A stretch of DNA of 10,476 nucleotides from an uncultured beta proteobacterium (lineage in GTDB: Bacteria > Pseudomonadota > Gammaproteobacteria > Burkholderiales > Burkholderiaceae): the NCBI GenBank assembly GCA_903892315.1, contig CAITHY010000110.1, forward strand, positions 1-10,476, given 5' to 3'. Positions 5,511-10,476 of this stretch are shown piece by piece. Numbering within the stretch: position 1 is the first letter of the stretch; every line of letters begins with the position of its first letter. The notes below the pieces were generated by a model that was not told where the DNA came from, searched no databases, and saw only the letters and a program-made list of their open reading frames with translations. Both the position numbers and the translations under genes were made by a program.

Positions 5511-7993
5511 TTAAATCATTTTTTCACTTCTTGGGTGGTTTGAGACGTGATCTGCGTTCCAGTGAATTAGCCTGGCTGTTTGTTGCACTAACACTTTCGG
5601 TAACAGCGCTATCTAGCGTTAGTTTTTTGGCAGATCGAATGCAAAGAGCTTTTGCATTCGATGCTCGCCAGCTCCTGGCTTCTGACTTACTGATTGTTTC
5701 CGATCAACCATTGCCCAATCTATTTTTAGATGAGGCAAAGAGCAGTGAGCTTCAGCTAGCTCAGACAATAGTATTTCCGAGCATGGCAACCGTGGGCTCG
5801 CATAGCAAACTCGCTTCACTTAAGGCGGTAAGTCCCCAATACCCACTACGTGGCGCTCTGCGTGTGCAATCTTCGGCTCAAGACAAGACATTCAGTACTG
5901 GACCCTCCCAGGGATCTGTTTGGCTTGATCCTGCGATGTTGGCGAGTTTGCAGGCAAAGGAAGGTGACTCAATTCAGCTGGGTCAAAAAGTCTTTGTGAT
6001 CGGCGGAGTTTTGGAACGTGAGTTAGATCGTGGCGCAGGGTTTATGAACTTTGCACCCCGTGTGATGATGTCCATGGCTGATCTTGGTGATACTGGGCTG
6101 ATCGGCCTAGGCAGCAGGGTAACTTATCGATTGTTATTAGCGGGCTCTGATGAACAAATTCGCTCTTATGGTGAATGGGCAAATCACTATATCGAGTCCG
6201 CAAATAGTAAGGGTATTCGGATAGAAACCCTCGAAAATGCCCAGCCTTTGATGCGTAAAACGCTCGAGCGAGCAGATCGTTTTCTATCTTTAATTGCTTT
6301 ATTAACCGCCATGGTAGCTGCGGTTGCGATTGCCTTATCGGCACATCGTTATACGCGTAAACAGGCAGATGTCTGCGCCGTTCTGAAATGTCTGGGCGCG
6401 AGTTCGAGCAGGATTCTCAGACGACAAGGGCAGACTCTTTTGGGGCTTGGCCTGATCGCCGCATTGACGGGCTCAATTTTGGGGTACCTTGGGCAATATG
6501 CTTTAACTATCCTCTTGGGAAATTTAGTGTTGACTGAATTACCATCCGCTTCCTTTGGGCCTGTACTCTGGAGTGTGTTGGTAGCTTGGTTTTTGTTACT
6601 TGGTTTTGCAGGCCCGTCAATTTTTAGTCTGGTCAAGGTTTCTCCAATTAGATTAATCAGAAAAGAATTTGATGGCATTGGTATTTCTGCTATTTGGACT
6701 GCCATATGTGGATTGGCAGCAGCAGTAATATTAATCATGCTTGCAGCGCGCGATTGGAAGCTAGCTTTATGGACTAGCCTTAGTTTCGGGGTTGCCATCC
6801 TTCTTTTTGCTTCTGTGTCTTGGGTTAGTTTGAGATTGCTTTGCAAAGTACGTACTCAACGTTTTGCTCTGGGATTTGTCATTCTTGCTCAGGGGAGAAG
6901 GACTGGTCTTGCAGTAGTACAAATTACAGCGTTAGGCATTGCGTTGATGGCGCTGTTATTGGTTTTGCTCTTACGGGCGGATTTTCTAAGCGCCTGGCAA
7001 GGTAATATCCCCAGCGATGCGCCTAATCGCTTTATGATTAATGTTCAAGCCGATCAAAAGCAGGGGCTGACTGATTCCCTTAAAAATGCAGGTGTTTCAG
7101 TTCCGCAGTTTTATCCCATGGTGCGCGGCCGTTTAATTGAGCTAAATGGTAAAGACATTACGCCTAATGACTACTCAGAGGATAATGCTAAGCGCTTAAT
7201 TGATCGAGAGTTCAATTTATCTTATACCGACCAATTGCCACCGGGTAATCAACTCCTATCGGGCAAATGGATTGAAGGCGACACACCGCAGATCTCTATA
7301 GAAACCGGAATCGCTAAAACTCTGAAATTAAAATTGGGCGATCAGTTAGCTTTTGAGGTTGCTGGAGAAAAAGTAGTTGCACCAATCACCTCAATACGGA
7401 AGCTGGACTGGGGTTCGATGCGTGTGAACTTTTTTGTCATCATGTCTCCTGCACAGTTGCAATCATTGCCACAATCTTGGATTACCTCTTATTACCAATC
7501 CTCCAAACAAGAATTCTTGGATTTTGAGTTAAGCCAAGCCTATCCGAATTTAACTATTGTGGATGTTTCAGCTTCGCTGCAACAAATTCAGGAGGTGTTG
7601 AATAAGCTTTCCTCTGTATTGGGATTGCTCCTGGCTTTTACCATTGCAGCAGCGTTCTTAGTTTTAATGTCAGCCATAGCAGCTACTCAAGACGAACGCT
7701 ATAAAAATGCCGCCTTATTAAAGGCTTTAGGCGCCTCTCGAAATACTTTGGCCAAGATTGCGAATATCGAATTAGTGATGATTGGCCTAGTAGCTGGGTT
7801 GCTAGCAGGCCTAGCTTCTGGGGCCGCTGCTTGGGCTTTGGCTTATTTCGTGATGGAGATCCCATTTCATGCTTTCGGTGAGGCGGTACTGATGGGCGTT
7901 GCATTTGGAGTTGGTGCTTGCCTTGCTTCTGGATATCGCTTTCAGAGAAGAATTCAGAAAGCAACTGCAGTGGAATGCCTGCGAGAGGCTTAA
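5507..7993 (+). CDS. YbbP-type ABC transporter permease (two FtsX-like domains)
   Basis: An 828-residue inner-membrane permease of the FtsX/MacB fold, close in length and plan to E. coli YbbP (about 800 residues). It has an N-terminal membrane helix (about 20-42), a large periplasmic domain, an FtsX-like block (about 256-380) with LKCLGASS near 294-301, more membrane segments (about 393-485), a second periplasmic domain with the conserved LDWGSMRVNFF near 632-642, and a C-terminal FtsX-like block (about 695-815) with LLKALGAS. The start is TTG 5507, overlapping the SDR stop as TTGA; the first in-frame ATG (5639) would remove the first membrane helix, so TTG is preferred. AGG at 5500-5502 is a weak Shine-Dalgarno. 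E. coli YbbP works with the ATPase YbbA and sits by the esterase gene tesA; neither is present here. Substrate unknown. Confidence 0.88.
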   Translation: MIKSFFHFLGGLRRDLRSSELAWLFVALTLSVTALSSVSFLADRMQRAFAFDARQLLASDLLIVSDQPLPNLFLDEAKSSELQLAQTIVFPSMATVGSHSKLASLKAVSPQYPLRGALRVQSSAQDKTFSTGPSQGSVWLDPAMLASLQAKEGDSIQLGQKVFVIGGVLERELDRGAGFMNFAPRVMMSMADLGDTGLIGLGSRVTYRLLLAGSDEQIRSYGEWANHYIESANSKGIRIETLENAQPLMRKTLERADRFLSLIALLTAMVAAVAIALSAHRYTRKQADVCAVLKCLGASSSRILRRQGQTLLGLGLIAALTGSILGYLGQYALTILLGNLVLTELPSASFGPVLWSVLVAWFLLLGFAGPSIFSLVKVSPIRLIRKEFDGIGISAIWTAICGLAAAVILIMLAARDWKLALWTSLSFGVAILLFASVSWVSLRLLCKVRTQRFALGFVILAQGRRTGLAVVQITALGIALMALLLVLLLRADFLSAWQGNIPSDAPNRFMINVQADQKQGLTDSLKNAGVSVPQFYPMVRGRLIELNGKDITPNDYSEDNAKRLIDREFNLSYTDQLPPGNQLLSGKWIEGDTPQISIETGIAKTLKLKLGDQLAFEVAGEKVVAPITSIRKLDWGSMRVNFFVIMSPAQLQSLPQSWITSYYQSSKQEFLDFELSQAYPNLTIVDVSASLQQIQEVLNKLSSVLGLLLAFTIAAAFLVLMSAIAATQDERYKNAALLKALGASRNTLAKIANIELVMIGLVAGLLAGLASGAAAWALAYFVMEIPFHAFGEAVLMGVAFGVGACLASGYRFQRRIQKATAVECLREA

Positions 7994-8010
7994 GGCGCAG
8001 CTCTTAAGTC
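7987..8010. other. Short inverted repeat between convergent gene ends
   Basis: GGCTTAAG (7987-7994) and CTTAAGTC (8003-8010) form an 8-bp stem with one G-U pair around an eight-base loop. It covers the stop codons of both convergent genes. No T-run follows on either strand, so it is at best a weak stop or 3'-end stabilising hairpin. Confidence 0.25.
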
Positions 8011-8540
8011 AGGGTAACCAGGTTTTTGGGAAGTTCCACTAATCGTGTTCCAGCCAAACGGTCTGGAAGGCTTTGTCGAAAGAGCAAATTTTGCCGGTCT
8101 AAATAGATGCTGAGTGGCCAAATGAGCAGTGCAACAGTAAACAGCATTTCAATAATTTGCCATTTCTCCAAATGAAAAGCCCATTGCAATAGAACACAAG
8201 GAAGGAGCCATAGAGAGCCATAGACATAGCGCCACAAAGCCTGACGTTTAGTAAGAGAAAAGCCGCCTCGTCCAATCATACGGACTCGCCAGGTTTGCAT
8301 TGCAAGCGTTTGGCCAGATTTAGACCAGTACCAAACAAAATAAATCCCCAGCACAGTGTAGAGATATAAAAACGTCAACCAACTGGGTAATGAAATACCA
8401 AATAGCATGCCTAATCCCAGATTAGGAACTAAAAAAGTGAATGCAATTACACCAAGCAATACGAGCTGCTCATAGAGACAGCAAGATACTCGTCGCCATA
8501 ATTGAGGTGAGGGTAACGCGTCTAATTCAGCGGGTGTCAT
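8004..8540 (-). CDS. RDD-family integral membrane protein
   Basis: A 178-residue protein with about four hydrophobic segments (about 26-48, 52-72, 106-122, 128-147). It carries the RDD family landmarks: the N-terminal RRVSCCLYEQLVLLGV (16-31), in which Glu24 stands where the name-giving first Asp usually is, SGQTLAMQTWRVR at 75-87, and a C-terminal LPDRLAGTRLV with Asp160. Most RDD proteins have no known function, though some have been linked to ion transport. It is the last gene of the sigma-factor operon, starting eight bases after the DUF3106 stop with no clear Shine-Dalgarno, which suggests translational coupling. Its 3' end faces the YbbP gene with 10 bases between. Confidence 0.88.
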   Translation of the reverse strand: MTPAELDALPSPQLWRRVSCCLYEQLVLLGVIAFTFLVPNLGLGMLFGISLPSWLTFLYLYTVLGIYFVWYWSKSGQTLAMQTWRVRMIGRGGFSLTKRQALWRYVYGSLWLLPCVLLQWAFHLEKWQIIEMLFTVALLIWPLSIYLDRQNLLFRQSLPDRLAGTRLVELPKNLVTLT

Positions 8541-8548
8541 ACGACAGC

Positions 8549-9160
8549 TTAATAAGGGGAATTGGTTTCTGCATTCGACCCAGCGGCCTCTGCAGGAGGA
8601 GCGCTCGGATTGGTGACAGCGGAAGGAAGGGCAGCCTTGGATGAAATGGGGTGCTGCTGCAATGTTGGGGCGTTGGCTGCGGTAGGTTTTTTCTTGGCCT
8701 CAGAATCAGCCAACTTTTTCTTTTGCTCATCGCTCAGCTTTTGGTAGGCATACCAAGCCTCTGCTTTTTTCTCGGCAGGGAATTTGAGACTTGTGAGGTA
8801 GTTTTCGCGAGCTATGCGACGATCTTTCTGCGAAAGGTTTGACCAGCTTGTCATGCGAGACTGCAGGCGCTCTTGATCTTGCGAACTCATCTTAGGATAA
8901 ATATTGGCAACCTGAATCCATTTTTTGCGGCTTTCAGGCAGCATGTAATCCCAATCACTTTCCAGCGGCGCGAGGATTTGTTGTTGTGATGGCTTTAAAC
9001 CTTCCCACGTGCCATCTGATTTTTTTTCAGGAATAGCGGTAGCTTTTCCATGGGCGGTGCCGGATGCTCCTTGTGCTAGCGCAGGACTAGCTTGAGTGGC
9101 CCAGAAAAAAGCCACTAGCACTAGGCTGCAAATTTTATGCGTTCTAGTTGTCAGTGACAT
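8549..9160 (-). CDS. DUF3106-family exported protein
   Basis: A 203-residue secreted protein of unknown function. A signal peptide ends at about residue 29 (SPALA before QGAS). The helical core (about 50-135) has the DUF3106 pattern: tryptophans and short units such as LKPSQQQILAPL, MSSQDQERLQSRM, LSQKDRRIARE and LSDEQKKKLAD. The tail from about 138 is rich in Ala, Pro and Ser and looks disordered. The repeated LSxxQ-like units recall the LTxxQ motif of periplasmic stress chaperones such as CpxP and Spy, but this is a resemblance, not a family assignment. The frame also opens with TTG at 9163 just before ATG 9160; neither has a good Shine-Dalgarno and the DUF3619 stop is 14 bases upstream, so translation is probably coupled. 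Third gene of the sigma-factor operon. Confidence 0.83.
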   Translation of the reverse strand: MSLTTRTHKICSLVLVAFFWATQASPALAQGASGTAHGKATAIPEKKSDGTWEGLKPSQQQILAPLESDWDYMLPESRKKWIQVANIYPKMSSQDQERLQSRMTSWSNLSQKDRRIARENYLTSLKFPAEKKAEAWYAYQKLSDEQKKKLADSEAKKKPTAANAPTLQQHPISSKAALPSAVTNPSAPPAEAAGSNAETNSPY

Positions 9161-9174
9161 CAAGTAGGTCGAGA

Positions 9175-9633
9175 TTATTTGCTTTGAACGGGATCGGATG
9201 CACTAGCAGATTCGGAGAGAGGACCGTTTTTAAGAAAGGCCATGAATCCGCTGTCTGCATAGGCATCAGGAGGCACATCATCAGACAAAAGGGCGGCGTC
9301 CACTTCAGCGATGTCATTGATTCGAGAGTCATCTTGCCACTGTGCGATGCCGATAAGGCCAAAAACGAGAACCACTAGAGGGGTAATCCAGCCAACGGTA
9401 TCCCATAGACCATTGGATCCAGAGGTCCAACTCCGTGATGTACCGGCCAAAACATGCTTCTGAAGACGTACTTTTTCAGGTTTTCTGACAGAAAGGGCTT
9501 TCATGCGAGCCGCATAAAGCCGATCCTTTATATTTAGAGGAATGGTTTGAGTACCTTGACGGAGTAGGGCGGCGCTAGCCTGGCCAAATTGGTCGGCTTG
9601 GGACTGGGTCAAGTGATCATCAAAGTGTTTCAC
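9175..9633 (-). CDS. DUF3619-family single-pass membrane protein (candidate anti-sigma factor)
   Basis: A 152-residue protein with an N-terminal soluble region (1-79, basic near 33-66), one membrane helix (about 81-99, GWITPLVVLVFGLIGIAQW) and an acidic C-terminal part with DDVPPDAYADSGF at 118-130, the conserved block of DUF3619. The positive-inside rule puts the N terminus in the cytoplasm and the acidic part in the periplasm. Size, topology and position directly after an ECF sigma gene are those of anti-sigma factors, but no zinc-binding HxxxCxxC motif or RseA-like sequence is seen, so that role is inference. The start is GTG 9633, overlapping the sigma stop as GTGA and preceded by AAGGA (+ strand 9642-9646) with eight-base spacing. 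The strong coupling suggests near-equal amounts of the two proteins. Confidence 0.85.
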   Translation of the reverse strand: MKHFDDHLTQSQADQFGQASAALLRQGTQTIPLNIKDRLYAARMKALSVRKPEKVRLQKHVLAGTSRSWTSGSNGLWDTVGWITPLVVLVFGLIGIAQWQDDSRINDIAEVDAALLSDDVPPDAYADSGFMAFLKNGPLSESASASDPVQSK

Positions 9634-10199
9634 AGCGTAATTCCTTTTAATTTCAATGCTTTAGCTAAGGATTGGGTGGCTCTAGAACAGTGGGTTTTGA
9701 CGCTACCTTCACTACAACTCATTGCTTTGGCCGTCTCAGTAATGCTTAGCTCATCCCAATAACGCATCAGGAAGGCTTCTCGTTGACGTACGGGTAATTT
9801 AGATATTTCTGACTCCAAAGCCTGTAAAAGCTGACTTTTTTCTAGCTTTTGAGCCCCATCTTGGTGAATTTCACTATCATCGGGGGCTGAAAGAGACTCT
9901 AAAGGGTCAAAATCATCGCCTTCATCGGTCTTTTTGCCCATATTTGAAAACAGGGTGACCCAGGTATTTCGAACCTTTTGTCGTCTAAACCAATCATGAA
10001 TGCGGTTTTGCAGAATTCTGGTGAATACCAGTGGTAGCTCACCGGCAGGTCTATCCCCATATTTTTCAGCCAATTTAATCATGGCGTCTTGAACAATATC
10101 CATCGCAGCATCGTCATCACGCACAGCATAGACCGCTTGCTTGAAGGCACGCTGCTCGACGCTACTCAGAAAGTCAGATAGTTCTTGGGCTGATGCCAT
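9630..10199 (-). CDS. ECF-type RNA polymerase sigma factor (sigma-70 family)
   Basis: A 189-residue sigma factor. Region 2 (about 14-76) includes DIVQDAMIKLAEKY at 34-47 and RILQNRIHDWFRRQ at 61-74, which recognise and melt the -10 element. An acidic linker (about 88-117) follows, then region 4 (about 121-182) with LPVRQREAFLMRYWDELSI at 135-153 and the helix-turn-helix SCSEGSVKTHCSRA at 161-174, which binds the -35 element. No region 1 or 3, as expected for group 4 sigma factors. It leads the operon sigma - DUF3619 - DUF3106 - RDD; the last base of its coding frame overlaps the GTG start of DUF3619. The start ATG 10199 has only a poor Shine-Dalgarno. I see no GGAAC-type -35 upstream that would indicate classic RpoE-like autoregulation. 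Target promoters are unknown. Confidence 0.92.
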   Translation of the reverse strand: MASAQELSDFLSSVEQRAFKQAVYAVRDDDAAMDIVQDAMIKLAEKYGDRPAGELPLVFTRILQNRIHDWFRRQKVRNTWVTLFSNMGKKTDEGDDFDPLESLSAPDDSEIHQDGAQKLEKSQLLQALESEISKLPVRQREAFLMRYWDELSITETAKAMSCSEGSVKTHCSRATQSLAKALKLKGITL

Positions 10200-10228
10200 G
10201 CAATGGATTAGACCTGAATCTGTAAGAA

Positions 10229-10258
10229 TTGAGCTATTTTAGGGGATTGCTATAGAAT
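10229..10258 (+). promoter_or_regulatory. Sigma-70-type promoter of the plus-strand gene at the right edge
   Basis: TTGAGC (10229-10234) is a -35 candidate matching four of six positions. TAGAAT (10253-10258), with five of six matches to the -10 consensus, lies 18 bases downstream; the overlapping TATAGA (10251-10256) gives a 16-base spacer. Transcription would begin near 10264, leaving a leader of about 130 bases before ATG 10393. Confidence 0.6.
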
Positions 10259-10286
10259 ATAGGGCTTACTACCTAGAATCTCATTC

Positions 10287-10427
10287 ATGAAGTGGTTTTT
10301 TCCGGTAGCAGCGCCGTTCGAACTCAGGCCAAAAGCAGGAGATAGAGCAGACCAAACAATTTTTTGCCGAAAATTGCAAAGGACGAAAGAAAATGAATAC
10401 AAGCAGCGCCGAATTTTTAGCTACTAA
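10287..10427 (+). CDS. Possible 46-codon leader ORF upstream of the putative acetolactate synthase gene
   Basis: An ATG-started frame in the leader encodes 46 residues beginning MKWFFPVAAPFELRP and becoming very polar and basic. It runs through the Shine-Dalgarno and start codon of the next gene, in a different frame, and stops (TAA, 10425-10427) 35 bases inside it. Such an overlap could couple or inhibit initiation downstream. It has no clear Shine-Dalgarno and no run of Ile, Leu or Val codons as in classical ilv attenuators, so it may be a chance ORF. Only the first part looks peptide-like; the C-terminal half could simply be an out-of-frame reading of regulatory and coding bases. Confidence 0.3.
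   Translation: MKWFFPVAAPFELRPKAGDRADQTIFCRKLQRTKENEYKQRRIFSY
10357..10380 (+). promoter_or_regulatory. Alternative small hairpins next to the Shine-Dalgarno of the edge gene
   Basis: CAATTTT (10357-10363) can pair perfectly with AAAATTG (10370-10376) around a six-base loop. Alternatively TTTGC (10363-10367) can pair with GCAAA (10376-10380), which would cover the start of the AAAGGA Shine-Dalgarno (10378-10383). The two pairings exclude each other. Both are short and A/U-rich, so this is only a candidate translation-control element. Confidence 0.25.
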
Positions 10428-10476
10428 AGCTAACAAAGACACAGCAAATACAAATCTCGTAGAAGCTCCTCCAGAA
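10393..10476 (+). CDS. Probable acetolactate synthase large subunit (IlvB/IlvI type), first 28 codons only
   Basis: An ATG-started frame open to the window edge, preceded by AAAGGA (10378-10383) with nine-base spacing and by a good promoter. The 28 residues (start MNTSSAEFLATKANKD, end LVEAPPE) look like a low-complexity N-terminal extension before a folded domain that lies outside the window. I call it the thiamine-diphosphate-dependent acetolactate synthase, first enzyme of Ile/Val/Leu synthesis, because in Burkholderiales as I remember them an ECF sigma gene lies divergent from ilvB-ilvH-ilvC, and because the extension resembles those of Polynucleobacter IlvB. None of the catalytic domain is visible, so the function rests on context. 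A real gene start here is likely; its identity is tentative. Confidence 0.5.
   Translation, partial: MNTSSAEFLATKANKDTANTNLVEAPPE

Noticed and set aside
6349..6846. Minus-strand 165-residue frame inside the YbbP gene
   Set aside because: It lies wholly opposite a well-supported permease frame, lacks domain features and reads like antisense of hydrophobic coding sequence.
7987..8060. Bidirectional terminator between YbbP and RDD genes
   Set aside because: The CTTAAG repeat is short and no T-run follows on either strand; kept only as a low-confidence inverted repeat.
8441..8842. Overlapping plus-strand small frames opposite the RDD and DUF3106 genes
   Set aside because: Opposite-strand shadows of supported genes with no ribosome binding site and no recognisable protein features.
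10241..10265. ECF-type autoregulated promoter (GGAAC...TC) for the sigma gene
   Set aside because: No GGAAC-like -35 is present upstream of 10199 on the minus strand; only an isolated TAAAAT -10-like hexamer (+ strand 10236-10241) without a partner.

Overview
The window looks like a chromosomal segment of a betaproteobacterium of the Burkholderiaceae, most like Polynucleobacter. The reasons are moderate base composition, dense short-spaced operons, a tripartite-tricarboxylate (Bug) binding protein, an MlaE-type transport operon, and a DUF3619/DUF3106 sigma-factor cluster known to me mainly from betaproteobacteria. The genus is an inference, as no marker gene is complete enough to prove it. 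I see no phage, transposon, CRISPR or other mobile signature.

Layout. (1) 43-119 is a tRNA-Arg(ACG) with encoded CCA, followed by a strong intrinsic terminator (128-165). (2) 210-3704 on the plus strand is a tightly overlapping four-gene lipid ABC importer/exporter module: a STAS-MlaE permease fusion, an MlaF-like ATPase, an MCE-domain (MlaD-like) protein and a PqiC/LinN-like lipoprotein. Together they would make an inner-membrane permease/ATPase complex, a periplasmic lipid-binding MCE ring and an outer-membrane-side lipoprotein. (3) 3709-7993 on the same strand, with no terminator between, holds a Bug/TctC periplasmic binding protein, an SDR-like protein with a degenerate active site, and a large YbbP-type FtsX-fold permease that starts at TTG overlapping the preceding stop. 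(4) On the minus strand, meeting YbbP tail to tail with 10 bases between, is a four-gene operon read from 10199 down to 8004: an ECF sigma factor, a one-TM DUF3619 protein, an exported DUF3106 protein and an RDD-family membrane protein. (5) 10200-10392 is a divergent regulatory region with a good sigma-70 promoter (10229-10258) and a leader holding a 46-codon upstream ORF. It leads into the first 28 codons of a plus-strand gene that is probably the acetolactate synthase large subunit.

How the parts fit. Most genes concern the cell envelope: lipid transport, an FtsX-fold permease, and a sigma-factor operon whose partners are membrane or periplasmic proteins. The most interesting candidate for an undescribed system is that operon, which has the layout of a sigma/anti-sigma/periplasmic-sensor circuit: GTGA-coupled sigma and one-TM protein, then an exported helical protein with repeated LSxxQ-like motifs. 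The leader of the divergent gene, with an overlapping uORF and mutually exclusive small hairpins next to the Shine-Dalgarno, is the other place worth attention.
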